From an uncultured Armatimonadota bacterium (GTDB lineage: Bacteria; Armatimonadota; Fimbriimonadia; Fimbriimonadales; Fimbriimonadaceae), in contig CAIVDU010000053.1 in the NCBI GenBank assembly GCA_903904815.1, positions 186,001 through 250,000 on the forward strand: 64,000 nucleotides of DNA, read 5' to 3'. The position numbers and the translations under genes were made by a program. The notes beneath the pieces were generated by a model. It ran no database searches. It saw only the letters and a program-made list of their open reading frames with translations, and had not been told where the DNA came from. Each line of letters starts with the position of its first letter. Position 1 is the first letter of the stretch. Positions 55,824 to 64,000 of the stretch are shown here, in pieces.

Positions 55824-57584
55824 ATGACATGCGATGTTGCAATCGTCGGCGGCGGTCCCGCAGGCTCAACCATTGGCGCCCTTCTTCGGAAGTACGCACC
55901 CCACCTCCGCGTAACCATCGTCGAGCGAGAAGCTTTTCCCCGCGATCACGTAGGCGAGAGTCATCTCCCGGCCATCTCTGACATCTTGGATGAGATGGGG
56001 GTCTGGGACAAGGTGGAAGCGGCCGACTTCCCGATCAAGATCGGAGGCACCTATCGATGGGGCCGCACCGATGAGCTTTGGGACTTTGAATTCATCCCCG
56101 GACAAACCTTCGAGAACAAACCCCGTCCCGAAAAATTCGAGGGTCAACGAAAGCAGACCGCCTTCCAGGTCGACCGATCGATCTACGATACGATCCTTCT
56201 CGATCACGCCGAATCGTTGGGGTGCACGGTGCTCCAGGAGATGAAAGTGCGCAAGGTGATCGTCGACGGCGATCGTATCCAGGGGCTAGAACTTGTCGAT
56301 GGTTCAGGCGCGAATCGCGTCGAGGAGGGCGAGATCCTCACTTCGAAGTACTACATAGACGGCAGCGGCGAATCGGGGCTGCTGCGGCGAGCGCTTGGAG
56401 TTGAGATCACCGCCCCGACCGCCCTTCGCAACATCGCGGTTTGGGACTACTGGCAAGATGCCGAATGGGCGGTTACGATCGGAAATGGCGGGACACGCAT
56501 TCAAGTGCTCAGCCTGGGTTGGGGTTGGCTTTGGTTTATTCCAATCACTCCGACCCGAACGTCGATCGGATTGGTGATGCCGGCTCAGTACCTGAAGAAC
56601 AGCGGACACACCGCTGAGCAACTCTACACCAAGGCGATCCAGACCGAACCTTTGGTTTCTCAACTGGTGAAATCCGCGCGACGCGAGGGGGATCTTCAGG
56701 CAACGAAAGACTGGAATTTCCTATCTGATCGCCTCGTAGGCGAGAACTGGTTTCTCGCCGGGGACTCCTGTGGATTTGCCGACCCTATCCTGTCGGCAGG
56801 CATGACCCTAGCTCACACTTCGGGCAAGAAGATCGCTTACACCATCGCCGAATTGGAGCGCGGGGAGCACTCTCCCGTCTGGCTTCGCAAGCAGTATGAG
56901 GACGGTCATCGCGCCCAGATCAAGCACCACATGCAGTTTGCCGACTACTGGTATTCGGCGAACGGTCGCTTCACCGATCTTCAGGAGTATTGCAGCGAGA
57001 TCGCCAAGTCGGCCGGCCTAGAGTTAGATGCTCAGGCGGCTTTCCGATGGCTCGCCACGGGTGGATTCGCGACCGAGGCCCCAGGCTTCGCGCGAGCGCT
57101 CAGCTACCGAGTTGGCGGTATCAAGTTCATCACCAAGCTCTTTTCCGGAGAAGGTGCCGAGTGGGTTGCCGCTCGCACCAACCGATTCAAATTGAACCTG
57201 CAAGGCGCGACCGAGGAACTCTATCCGCTATATAAGGACGGTCGCATCGAACCTGTTCAGAGTTTCCAGCGCGGCGACAAAACACTTCCCATCGTCTTCG
57301 TTTACTGGCTGATTTACAACGGACTCCAACGGGAATCCGACGCCGACACCCTCATGCGCATGTGGATGGAAGTGGCCAGAGGTAACCGTATGTTTGCTTC
57401 CGCGAAGGAAGCCTACAGTGCGATCATCGAGGGTCTAGAGGGAATGATCGCCGAAGGCTGGATCATTGCGGATGTGAACCCAGGACGCCCGTTCTTACCC
57501 ATCGAAACTCCAGAGGAATCGGGAGCGATGCATCCCAACCGGGACAACGTACCGATTCAAGTTCCGTTGGCCTCCAATGGATGA
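55824..57584 (+). CDS. Flavin-dependent halogenase-family oxidoreductase, paralog 5
   Basis: 586 residues from ATG 55824 (MTCDVAIVGGGPAG), which matches the N-terminus of paralog 4. In-frame ATGs at 55812 and 55791 exist, but the latter overlaps the palindrome. FAD loop 9-14, GESHLP 44-49, Lys72 in FPIKIGGTYRWG, W-L-W-F-I-P 235-240 and GDSCGFADPILSAG are intact. It ends 20 bp before the LacI-type operator of the next gene, a GH144-like glucanase. Activity and substrate are unknown, as for the other paralogs. Confidence 0.88.
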   Translation: MTCDVAIVGGGPAGSTIGALLRKYAPHLRVTIVEREAFPRDHVGESHLPAISDILDEMGVWDKVEAADFPIKIGGTYRWGRTDELWDFEFIPGQTFENKPRPEKFEGQRKQTAFQVDRSIYDTILLDHAESLGCTVLQEMKVRKVIVDGDRIQGLELVDGSGANRVEEGEILTSKYYIDGSGESGLLRRALGVEITAPTALRNIAVWDYWQDAEWAVTIGNGGTRIQVLSLGWGWLWFIPITPTRTSIGLVMPAQYLKNSGHTAEQLYTKAIQTEPLVSQLVKSARREGDLQATKDWNFLSDRLVGENWFLAGDSCGFADPILSAGMTLAHTSGKKIAYTIAELERGEHSPVWLRKQYEDGHRAQIKHHMQFADYWYSANGRFTDLQEYCSEIAKSAGLELDAQAAFRWLATGGFATEAPGFARALSYRVGGIKFITKLFSGEGAEWVAARTNRFKLNLQGATEELYPLYKDGRIEPVQSFQRGDKTLPIVFVYWLIYNGLQRESDADTLMRMWMEVARGNRMFASAKEAYSAIIEGLEGMIAEGWIIADVNPGRPFLPIETPEESGAMHPNRDNVPIQVPLASNG

Positions 57585-57597
57585 ATGCAACGTGTTG

Positions 57598-57623
57598 TAT
57601 ACTTTGCTGAAAGGGTTCAGCAA
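57598..57623 (+). promoter_or_regulatory. -10 box and LacI operator before the GH144-like gene
   Basis: TATACT (57598-57603) is followed at once by TTGCTGAAAGGGTTCAGCAA (57604-57623), identical in all 20 bases to the operator of the LacI gene at 51591. The -35 region is weak. The same -10/operator geometry at both sites is strong evidence for one regulon. Confidence 0.85.
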
Positions 57624-57629
57624 CCAAAG

Positions 57630-58889
57630 ATGATTACTGCCGCGATTCTCTCCCTCGTCATTTCGGGCCACTCAGGTCCTCCTCCCCTTCTGGATGACTT
57701 GGAGCACCGAGCAGTCACCTTCTTCTGGGAGCAAAGCAATCCCGACAACGGCTTCAGCAAAGACCGAGCCACCAACTCGGACAAGGCCGATGACCACACC
57801 GTCGCCAGTTGCGCTTCGGTTGGATTCGCTCTTACTGGCTATGCGATTGGCGCCGAGCATCAATGGATCAAGCGAGAGGATGCCTTGGCTCGAACGAAGG
57901 TCACTCTCAAGCACCTGATGAGCGATTGGCCGCAGCATCACGGTTGGCTCTACCACTTTGTAGACTGGAAGACGGGTGAGAGGGTTTGGAAGTGTGAGGC
58001 TAGCACCATCGACACGAGCATCTGCCTCGCCGGCGTGCTAGTCGCCGAACAGTATTGGAAAGACGCTGAAGTGACCCGTCAGGCCGATGCCTTCACCGCT
58101 CGAATCGATTGGAGTTTCATGGCCACCGACGACGGGACGAAACCCAACGGGGACACCATTTGCATGGGCTGGAAACCGGAAGACGGTTTCATCAAGGCTC
58201 GATGGGACAACTGGGACGAGCTCAAAATGCTCTACATCCAGGGCTATGGCGCCTCAAACCTATCCACCAGCGGTTGGGCAAAGATCAAGCGTCCCCCCGT
58301 CAAGTTTCATGGACTCGACATGCTGACCGGCGGCCCATTGTTCATGCACGAGATGTCGGAATCGTTTTACGACTTCAAAGGCTTGCGTGATCGGCTGGGC
58401 TACAACTATTGGGTCGAATCGAAAAATGCCGCCCTCGGAAATCGACAATACTGCATCGACAACCCCAAGGGATTCAAGGGATACGGTTCCGACTTCTGGG
58501 GTCTGTCCGCTTGTGACACCCCTACCGGCTACGACGCAAAGGGCGCTCCCGGTTGGATCAACGACGACGGGACAATTACGCCCACGAGTGCCGTTGCCGC
58601 GATCCAGTTTGTGCCAGATAAGGCCATCTCATTCGCCAAGGCAATGCGAACGCTTCATCCCGAAGCTTGGGGAAGGTACGGATTCCCGAACGGATACAAC
58701 CCGACCAAGCAGTGGATCGGGCCCGACGTCATCGGCATCGATCTAGGCATGATGATGACCGCGATCGAGAATTCAAAGACGGGCATGGTTTCAAAGCTCA
58801 GCGCCAGCCATTCCCTCGTAAAGCGAGGGTACGAACGCATGGGCTTGAAAAAAGCGGACAACAATTCGCTTCTCGAACTCGAAGACTAA
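57630..58889 (+). CDS. Secreted glucoamylase-like (PF10091; GH144-type) glucanase
   Basis: About 419 residues, with a short signal-like N-terminus (MITAAILSLVISGHSG). An (alpha/alpha)6 barrel of the PF10091 family: LEHRAVTFFWEQSNPDNGFS, CASVGFALTGYAIGAEH, STIDTSICLAGVLVAEQYW, GYGSDFWGLSACDTPTGYDA, and TPTSAVAAIQFVPDKAIS. GH144 members of this family are endo-beta-1,2-glucanases, and the nearby GH94 could be an oligoglucan phosphorylase, so beta-1,2-glucan is a possible substrate. ATG 57630 lies after the operator; an ATG at 57585 lies before it and is unlikely. Confidence 0.9.
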   Translation: MITAAILSLVISGHSGPPPLLDDLEHRAVTFFWEQSNPDNGFSKDRATNSDKADDHTVASCASVGFALTGYAIGAEHQWIKREDALARTKVTLKHLMSDWPQHHGWLYHFVDWKTGERVWKCEASTIDTSICLAGVLVAEQYWKDAEVTRQADAFTARIDWSFMATDDGTKPNGDTICMGWKPEDGFIKARWDNWDELKMLYIQGYGASNLSTSGWAKIKRPPVKFHGLDMLTGGPLFMHEMSESFYDFKGLRDRLGYNYWVESKNAALGNRQYCIDNPKGFKGYGSDFWGLSACDTPTGYDAKGAPGWINDDGTITPTSAVAAIQFVPDKAISFAKAMRTLHPEAWGRYGFPNGYNPTKQWIGPDVIGIDLGMMMTAIENSKTGMVSKLSASHSLVKRGYERMGLKKADNNSLLELED

Positions 58890-58947
58890 TAGGACGGAAC
58901 CTCTCTCAAAGTGCGGTCATTGTGCCGCCGAAAATGATAAGCCAGGT

Positions 58948-59002
58948 AGGCGGAGAATGGTTCGTGTCTCCGCAGTCCATCGCCAGGTTTCCGTAAGAAA
59001 TC
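58948..59002. repeat. Dispersed intergenic repeat, copy D
   Basis: AGGCGGAGAATGGTTCGTG then TCTCCGCAGTCC at 58948 on, close to the first unit of cluster A. It lies after the GH144-like gene in a ~300-bp convergent interval that also holds a terminator hairpin; no gene is seen there. Confidence 0.6.
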
Positions 59003-59055
59003 GGCAACATACCTGTTCGTATCTGTCAATGGGCCTGGTTACATGCCCGATCGCG

Positions 59056-59086
59056 GATACTCTGGCGCTCTTCGCGCCAGAGTATC
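59056..59086. terminator. 13-bp perfect stem in convergent interval
   Basis: GATACTCTGGCGC (59056-59068) pairs without mismatch with GCGCCAGAGTATC (59074-59086) around TCTTC. It lies between the converging GH144-like and DUF1579-like genes and probably terminates both; flanks are not T-rich. Confidence 0.65.
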
Positions 59087-59186
59087 GGGACACGAATAAA
59101 TTTCTTTGTTGCGATACCTCAAATCGGCTTGGGAGTATCGTGATTCAGTTCTTTCACGTCCTCAAAACGTGAGTTTTGCGTCTACC

Positions 59187-59660
59187 CTAGACCCTGGAAT
59201 AGACGGCGTCGACCGCCCAAGTGGCTTCGCCATCAGGTGTCACGTTTTCCATTTTTAAAGCAAGTGAATCTGAGGTAGGCGCCAACTCAATAGTCCAACC
59301 CCAAACTTCGTCTCCCGCACCGTATTCACCTCTTGCTTTCATTGAGCCAGACTGCGAAGTTTCGCCTTTGAGATGGAGCACAGAATCGCTCTGGTGCCAC
59401 GAGTCAACCCATCCAAATTGAATGGAGGTCATGTCCGAAGATTTTGCCAGGATGATAGTGCCCTGTTCCTGTCTGCCTTCGTATTCCCACTCGTAGGTAA
59501 TCGTGGCAAAGTTGCCTTGTCGGTCGGTAACGACGTGAAGCGTGGACTTCGACTCGGAGATTCTCTTTTCAAGAGCGAGCCAAGGAAGATGGAGCTTCGA
59601 TACGCCATGCCAAGTTCCCTTCGCACAATGAATCGAAACAGGTACCGCCATTGAGCGCAT
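59187..59660 (-). CDS. DUF1579-like protein
   Basis: 157 residues, no signal peptide. The central and C-terminal parts (TYEWEYEGRQEQGTIILA, FGWVDSWHQSDSVLHLKGE, RGEYGAGDEVWGWTIELA, LKMENVTPDGEATWAVDAVY) follow a beta-rich DUF1579-like pattern with the WVDSWHQSD motif. These proteins are lipocalin-like and functionally uncharacterised. ATG at 59660 has no clear ribosome site; an ATG at 59651 is possible. It stands alone, divergent from nuoB. Confidence 0.7.
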   Translation of the reverse strand: MRSMAVPVSIHCAKGTWHGVSKLHLPWLALEKRISESKSTLHVVTDRQGNFATITYEWEYEGRQEQGTIILAKSSDMTSIQFGWVDSWHQSDSVLHLKGETSQSGSMKARGEYGAGDEVWGWTIELAPTSDSLALKMENVTPDGEATWAVDAVYSRV

Positions 59661-59797
59661 TGTAACACAGGTCCCCAGCCACCTCTCTGTGCCTATGAAG
59701 TGGTGTCAAATAGAGAGGAAAGTTCGGCTTGCGCGCTGTTTCAAACCTCTTGGGCAAGCGCGGATACGGTGAGAACGGTAGACTCGATATTCGGATC

Positions 59798-60376
59798 ATG
59801 CCTAAACGAGTTGAAACGGTCGTTCTACACGATAGCTCCACGCCGATTCTCGGCGACGTTCAGAAAGGCGGCAATGTTGTTGTCACCTCGCTTGAAACGT
59901 TGGTCAGTCAGGCCAGAGCAAATTCACTTTGGCCCTTAACGTTTGGCCTGGCCTGCTGCGCCATCGAAATGATGTCCACAGCTGGCTCACGTTTTGACAT
60001 TGCTCGCTTTGGCTCCGAGGCTTTTCGGGCTTCCCCTCGCCAGGCGGACGTCATGATCATCGCCGGGCGGTTGAGCAAAAAGATGGCCCCCGTTCTTCGT
60101 CAGATATACGACCAGATGCCCGAACCCAAATGGGTTATCTCCATGGGCGCGTGTGCTTCTTCGGGTGGCGTGTACAACAACTACGCAATCGTACAGGGTG
60201 CCGATCAGGTGGTCCCAGTAGACGTGTATGTGCCCGGTTGCCCACCATCCCCGGATGCTCTGATTTACGGGATCATGAAGCTCCAGGAAAAGATCAAGCG
60301 ATCTTCGGCGAAGAACCTTCATGACTTGCGACTCATTGAAGTGAACTCTCGCGATATGAGCAAGGAGACTGTCTAA
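59798..60376 (+). CDS. nuoB: NADH-quinone oxidoreductase subunit B
   Basis: 192 residues. NuoB carries the N2 [4Fe-4S] cluster of complex I. The four ligands are Cys53-Cys54 (LACCAIEMM), Cys119 (GACASSGG) and Cys148 (VPGCPPSPD), all present. I take ATG 59798, since an upstream TTG/ATG adds a non-conserved segment. The stop overlaps the nuoI start (TAATG). nuoC, nuoD and other subunits are not beside it, so the complex is split over several loci or only these two lie here. Confidence 0.96.
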   Translation: MPKRVETVVLHDSSTPILGDVQKGGNVVVTSLETLVSQARANSLWPLTFGLACCAIEMMSTAGSRFDIARFGSEAFRASPRQADVMIIAGRLSKKMAPVLRQIYDQMPEPKWVISMGACASSGGVYNNYAIVQGADQVVPVDVYVPGCPPSPDALIYGIMKLQEKIKRSSAKNLHDLRLIEVNSRDMSKETV

Positions 60377-60828
60377 TGGAGATCTTTCGCGACGTCGTCA
60401 AGCCGATGATGGCTGGCTTTGGGATCACCCGGAAGCGCCTGCAGCATGAGAAGGTCACGATTCAGTACCCCGAGGAGAAGCGCGAGCAGTTCGCCCGAAC
60501 TCGGTGGAGACACGTTTTGACCCGATACGATAGCGGACTTGAAAGATGTATCGGATGCTCGCTATGTGCTGGAGCCTGTCCCGCCCGATGCATCTACGTT
60601 CAAGCGGCGGAGAACACCGACGAAGCTCGGTTCTCACCGGGAGAGCGCTACGCGGCTCGCTACGAAATCAACATGCTCCGCTGCATCTTTTGTGGTTACT
60701 GTCAGGAAGCCTGTCCCACCGGAGCGATCGTTCTGCGGAACGATTTTGAGCTGGCTAACTATCAGCGAGAAGACTTCATCTATACAAAAGAGATGCTTCT
60801 CGAACCGAACAAGCCCGTCCACGCCTAG
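60376..60828 (+). CDS. nuoI: NADH-quinone oxidoreductase subunit I
   Basis: 150 residues, a two-[4Fe-4S] ferredoxin of complex I. First cluster Cys58, 61, 64 and 68 ([12 protein letters not shown]), second Cys103, 106, 109 and 113 ([12 protein letters not shown]), the standard spacing. [19 protein letters not shown] and [17 protein letters not shown] are typical of NuoI. Coupled to nuoB by a one-base overlap. A hydrophobic block is absent, as usual. Confidence 0.95.
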   Translation: MEIFRDVVKPMMAGFGITRKRLQHEKVTIQYPEEKREQFARTRWRHVLTRYDSGLERCIGCSLCAGACPARCIYVQAAENTDEARFSPGERYAARYEINMLRCIFCGYCQEACPTGAIVLRNDFELANYQREDFIYTKEMLLEPNKPVHA

Positions 60829-60901
60829 TCCCTCGTACACTTTCGAGGGACATCGGCCCCAATTCGGCACTCTCTGACCATTTTTGGTGTAGTTAAAAGA
60901 G

Positions 60902-61555
60902 ATGAAAGCACTGCCTCTCGCAATCGCGGCTTTTGGCATCGTGGGCGTTTGCCAGTTTTGGCAACCCCTTAAGGCCATCGACTCGTCCAAAGCGAGCCTC
61001 CCGATGCTGACATCGTCGGTCGGGACTCAGCCTGGCGGCATCGGTAAGTTGCACAAGCTCACCCCCAAACCAGGAGACGAACTTGCCGCATTTAGCGGAG
61101 GATGCTTCTGGGGAACGGAGAACTACTTCCGGCATGTCAAGGGAGTGGTCGCCACGGCAGTGGGTTACACCGGAGGAACGGTGGACCATCCAACCTACGA
61201 ACTTGTGTGCACTCACACAACAGGACACGCTGAGACCGTGCTCATCGAGTTCAACCCTAAGGTCATCACCTACAAGCAGCTTCTAAGTAAGTTCTGGGAC
61301 GCACATGATCCGACGACGCTGAATCGCCAGGGTCCCGATTACGGGGATAACTATCGTTCGGCAATCTGGACTTTTAACGCGGAGCAGTTGAAGGAGGCGA
61401 AAGAGTCGATTGCCGAGGATCAGAAGAAGGAAACGGATCCCATCGTGACCCAGGTTCGTCCACTTGATACGTTTTGGCTAGCGGAAGACTACCACCAGCA
61501 GTACGACGAGAAAACAGGCACCAACACATGCCCGGCGCCCCGCCATGGCGGCTAA
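60902..61555 (+). CDS. msrA: Peptide methionine sulfoxide reductase MsrA, probably exported
   Basis: 217 residues. The catalytic Cys68 lies in FSGGCFWGTENYF; GVVATAVGYTGGTVDHPTYE, HTTGHAETVLIEF and YGDNYRSAIW are MsrA blocks. The first ~60 residues begin with a signal- or anchor-like stretch (ALPLAIAAFGIVGVCQF), so it may repair oxidised methionines outside the cytoplasm. The recycling Cys near the end (TNTCPAPRHGG) is present. A GGG-free leader of 70 bp follows nuoI; ends in a strong terminator. Confidence 0.94.
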   Translation: MKALPLAIAAFGIVGVCQFWQPLKAIDSSKASLPMLTSSVGTQPGGIGKLHKLTPKPGDELAAFSGGCFWGTENYFRHVKGVVATAVGYTGGTVDHPTYELVCTHTTGHAETVLIEFNPKVITYKQLLSKFWDAHDPTTLNRQGPDYGDNYRSAIWTFNAEQLKEAKESIAEDQKKETDPIVTQVRPLDTFWLAEDYHQQYDEKTGTNTCPAPRHGG

Positions 61556-61605
61556 TCACTGCCTTCTGAAAACCTTTGGCATAACGCCGGAGACGCAAAG
61601 GAAGA

Positions 61606-61639
61606 GAGCCCGCAGTTCGCGAGAACTGTGGGCTCTTTT
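61606..61639. terminator. Intrinsic terminator after msrA
   Basis: GAGCCCGCAGTTC (61606-61618) pairs with GAACTGTGGGCTC (61623-61635), with one C-G to G-T change, around GCGA, followed by TTTTC. It lies 51 bp past msrA in a convergent interval. Confidence 0.88.
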
Positions 61640-61662
61640 CATCGACCGAGGGACGGGTCTGA

Positions 61663-62739
61663 CTAGAGGTCTCTTCGGTCAATGGTCAAGTCTTTGCTCA
61701 GGATCAGACCGAGCTGGGTGCCTTGATTGATGTGGACATTGGCATCGTGGTGCTCTGGCGTGAGAGCTCCAACGATCGCACCAAGGACACCACCGATCGC
61801 GGCGCCGCCCAACGCTCTCGCGTGGAGCGAGCCGAGTACAAGCCCCGCCCCCGCGCCGATCGCCGCATCTCTTCCAACGTTATTCTTGACATCCTCATTC
61901 TTTTTTGCCACGAACCGCCCATTGGCGCTTCTTGTAATGTTTGAGTCGTTAAGTGGCGCTACGGTTCCGTTTATCGGATACAGTTTTCCGCTCGGCATTT
62001 GAATGTGGGTGAACCGGACTTCAAGTACGCCTGGCTGATCCCCACGAGCGGCTCTAGCCCTTCGCACCACGCCAGTCACCACTGTGCCACGGGGAAGATC
62101 CATGTAGCCATCCTGGTCGCCACGTACGGTTGCCGTGAAACTGTCGCCCTCTTGGCTTCCGTCCGACGAGATCGTCTGATCGAGTCGAAGCGGGATCACG
62201 TTGTAGCTCTCAAACGTGATTCGAGAAGCCTGCTGACCCTGGGGGGACTGATTCCAGTTCGGGTTTCTCTGAACCACTGGATGATCGATATGTTGGCCTC
62301 GTGCGGAATCACCACCGGAGCGACTGGTGATCGCTACCAAATTCTGCTGAGGCTGCCAATCCACTGATGCTCCGAGCGACTGGCTCAAGAACCTCAGGGG
62401 AACCATGGTGCTTCCTCCGCTGATTTGGGGAGCCGTATCCATGGACACCACTCGTCCGTCGATGCTCGCATCGAGGTCTCCGATCCGGAGTCGGACGTGA
62501 CGCCTATCGGTACTCGCTGAAATCGATTGAGTCGCCTCATCCCAAATGACGGTGGCGCCGATGGCCTCGAAAACGCCGCGAAGAGGAACAAACACGTGGC
62601 CGTTTACCATCTGAGGCTGCGTATCTGGGAAATTCACTGGGTTACCGTTGACGGTCACTTGGACCGTGTCTGCGAGCGCCATTCCGGCCACCATCGCAAA
62701 TATTCCTGTGGTGATTCCCTTAATTGTTCTGCTGTTCAT
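61663..62739 (-). CDS. Copper-amine-oxidase-N-domain protein with glycine zipper
   Basis: 358 residues, exported (signal peptide MNSRTIKGITTGIFAMVAG, then MALAD). Residues ~25-145 are two copies of the copper-amine-oxidase N-terminal (stalk) domain: TVQVTVNGNPVNF, NGHVFVPLRGVFEAIGATV, and GGSTMVPLRFLSQSLGASVDW. This domain is common in Gram-positive and armatimonad wall proteins. A beta-rich middle (FTATVRGDQDGYMDLPRGTV) and a C-terminal glycine zipper (AAIGAGAGLVLGS, GGAAIGGVLGAIVGAL) follow, the latter suggesting membrane or envelope association. Role unknown. Confidence 0.85.
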   Translation of the reverse strand: MNSRTIKGITTGIFAMVAGMALADTVQVTVNGNPVNFPDTQPQMVNGHVFVPLRGVFEAIGATVIWDEATQSISASTDRRHVRLRIGDLDASIDGRVVSMDTAPQISGGSTMVPLRFLSQSLGASVDWQPQQNLVAITSRSGGDSARGQHIDHPVVQRNPNWNQSPQGQQASRITFESYNVIPLRLDQTISSDGSQEGDSFTATVRGDQDGYMDLPRGTVVTGVVRRARAARGDQPGVLEVRFTHIQMPSGKLYPINGTVAPLNDSNITRSANGRFVAKKNEDVKNNVGRDAAIGAGAGLVLGSLHARALGGAAIGGVLGAIVGALTPEHHDANVHINQGTQLGLILSKDLTIDRRDL

Positions 62740-62828
62740 TTTCTCTCCCTATGGTGATCCGGGGTTAACCGTTCACTTGGGATTGGACGACACGGAAGAG
62801 ATAATGATCCAGTCACTGGGACCAACGG

Positions 62829-63179
62829 TCAGAACAGGTAAGGGCCAGCGCTGATGAGGTTCCAGGCGAGCGCAAGCTCTCCTAATGCGAGGCAGTAGGA
62901 GTGGGATTGCATGGCTCCTTGCACTTCGAGATCGACTCTGACGGAATCCGAAGACGGCGTCAAGTTGCATACCAGAAACGGCAGGTCAACCGTAATGCAT
63001 TTTCCTTCCAGCAGCGTGTATATCGACGCAAGACTCAGGCAAAACGTGATGTCTTCCAGGCCATCGTCAAGATGGTCGAAGCAGAATTGGACCCGGTGGC
63101 TATCCACGTTCACGACTGCCACGTAGGGGATACTGCCGTCAAAACGAGGCGTGAGCGAGTGGATTCTAAAGGACCGCAT
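62829..63179 (-). CDS. Small protein of unknown function
   Basis: 116 residues, not recognised. The ATG has GAGG five bases upstream. The protein is soluble-looking with balanced composition (VDLPFLVCNLTPSSDSVRVD, LGELALAWNLISAGPYLF) and several Asp/His. No signal peptide or helices are evident. An overlapping plus-strand ORF (62901-63230) exists but has no ribosome site. It could be a domain of an unrecognised beta-rich family. Confidence 0.5.
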   Translation of the reverse strand: MRSFRIHSLTPRFDGSIPYVAVVNVDSHRVQFCFDHLDDGLEDITFCLSLASIYTLLEGKCITVDLPFLVCNLTPSSDSVRVDLEVQGAMQSHSYCLALGELALAWNLISAGPYLF

Positions 63180-63356
63180 AGTGCCTCAATCGGTCTCTCC
63201 TTAGCTGTCTCGGCGTGCGAAATGCCCTAAGTTCAGTCGGGAGGTTTCCTTATCAAGTATACGCCGGACTCCCAGCAATTATGCGGGGAGTAAATCCAAG
63301 TTATCCCTAACTGCCCCGCACCGACGACGACCCCGCTCAGTTCGCTATAGTGAGCC

Positions 63357-63770
63357 ATGGGCTTTCAAGTTTGGGCAGTTCTGTCCGCGTTGTTTGCTGG
63401 AATCACCGCCATCCTTGCCAAGAAGGGAGTGGAAGACGTTCCCCCGAACCTCGCGGTCGCGGTTCGGGTCACGGTTGTGCTTGTATTAGCATGGGCAATA
63501 GCGCTGGCCACCAAACAGGTGCGGGTGGGCTCCATCAACAGCCGAGCATGGATCTATTTGGCCACCAGCGGCCTGGCAACCGGCGCCTCCTGGATGTGTT
63601 ACTTCAGAGCCTTGAAACTAGGACCGGTGGCAAAGGTTGCTCCCATCGACAAGCTAAGCTTCGTGATCGCGATGATTCTGGGGTTCGTGATCCTTCATGA
63701 AAAGCCCTCCCTAAACCTCATCGGGGGTGCAGTCCTTATCGTGAGTGGAGTCCTCTTAACACTTCGATGA
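63357..63770 (+). CDS. Small EamA-domain membrane protein
   Basis: 137 residues with about four to five helices, a half-length EamA protein. GFQVWAVLSALFAGITAILA, LATSGLATGASWMCYFRALK and VLLTLR at the end. Such single-EamA proteins are thought to work as dimers like EmrE. The stop overlaps the next gene's ATG (ATGA), implying coupling to the polysaccharide deacetylase. Confidence 0.9.
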   Translation: MGFQVWAVLSALFAGITAILAKKGVEDVPPNLAVAVRVTVVLVLAWAIALATKQVRVGSINSRAWIYLATSGLATGASWMCYFRALKLGPVAKVAPIDKLSFVIAMILGFVILHEKPSLNLIGGAVLIVSGVLLTLR

Positions 63771-64000
63771 CTGTGACTTCGTTCGCGGCAAAGTGGGGGA
63801 TAAGCTTAGCGATGGTGACTGGCTTGGTCGTCAGCACCGTTTCAAGTACCCCCATTCTCACCTATCACGACTTCATTGCCAAGCGAGATTCCCACTCGTT
63901 GTGGTTCGATTGCACGGCCGCCGAGTTTGAGGCGCAACTTCGGTGGCTTCGTAGTCACGGCGCCCACTTTGTGAGCCTAGACCAGATCTTCGATCACCTC
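63767..64000 (+). CDS. Polysaccharide deacetylase, N-terminal part (3' end outside window)
   Basis: Open from ATG 63767 to the window edge (78 codons). After a signal-like stretch (LAMVTGLVVSTVSS), PILTYHDFIAKRDSHSLWFD, then CTAAEFEAQLRWLRSHGAHF and VSLDQIFDHL match the start of NodB-type deacetylases (the early TYHDF catalytic-base region). Translationally coupled to the small EamA gene. Metal-binding and catalytic histidines beyond this are not in the window. Confidence 0.75.
   Translation, partial: MTVTSFAAKWGISLAMVTGLVVSTVSSTPILTYHDFIAKRDSHSLWFDCTAAEFEAQLRWLRSHGAHFVSLDQIFDHL

Noticed and set aside
62901-63230. 109-codon plus-strand ORF
   Set aside because: Overlaps the minus-strand ORF 62829-63179, which has a GAGG ribosome site and better composition.

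Overview
The window reads as chromosomal DNA of a diderm, free-living saccharolytic heterotroph of moderately high GC. An outer-membrane TonB-dependent receptor, sugar ABC importers, several glycoside hydrolases, LacI/GntR-type regulators and three type IV pilin-like (DUF1559-type, H-x-DG) proteins point to Armatimonadota, probably a Fimbriimonas-like lineage. That assignment is an inference from gene content, not a phylogeny. I see no rRNA, tRNA, CRISPR array, insertion sequence or prophage.

Layout. 1-3.4 kb: 5' part of a TonB receptor, a secreted NTF2-like protein, and a DUF2314 protein flanked by two direct copies of a ~104-bp hairpin repeat. 3.4-11.2 kb: one minus-strand operon running GntR/LacI regulator > prepilin-like protein > small lipoprotein > flavin halogenase-family enzyme > TPR-sulfotransferase > second halogenase-family enzyme. 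11.4-17.9 kb: housekeeping genes (phosphomannose isomerase, ArsR/AHSA1 pair, ClpP, a GRDP/TIGR04222 membrane protein, TrhO, EamA exporter with Lrp regulator). 18-19.5 kb: a repeat cluster, a possible small RNA and a fatty-acid desaturase. 19.9-32.7 kb: an ArsR-type sugar-sensor regulator, a third halogenase-family enzyme, a second prepilin + lipoprotein pair, and an arabinan operon (GH43, ABC importer without ATPase, GH51), then a PAP2-like membrane protein and GH130. 32.9-39.4 kb: a multi-PAS histidine kinase and a complete sulfate importer (sbp-cysT-cysW-cysA). 39.7-49.1 kb: flotillin/NfeD pair, a heptanucleotide repeat array, GH16, a GT4 glycosyltransferase, BrkB, a TlpA-like protein, groEL and groES with a CIRCE element. 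49.2-58.9 kb: GH94 phosphorylase, LacI regulator, a third prepilin + lipoprotein pair, a divergent pair of halogenase-family enzymes, and a PF10091/GH144-like glucanase. 58.9-64 kb: a DUF1579-like protein, an isolated nuoB-nuoI pair, msrA, a copper-amine-oxidase-stalk protein, a small EamA protein and the start of a polysaccharide deacetylase.

Main message. Five paralogous flavin-dependent halogenase-like enzymes lie in three loci. Each locus also carries a sugar-responsive type of regulator, a prepilin-like protein and a small lipoprotein; two of them also carry plant- or glucan-directed glycoside hydrolases, and the third has a sulfotransferase inside the operon. No polyketide or peptide synthetase is present. 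The same 20-bp palindrome TTGCTGAAAGGGTTCAGCAA sits at the promoter of the LacI gene and of the GH144-like gene. A near-identical 23-bp block precedes the second prepilin gene and the arabinan operon. I read this as a repeated, carbohydrate-regulated surface or secretion module coupled to an oxidative (halogenating or hydroxylating) enzyme of unknown substrate.
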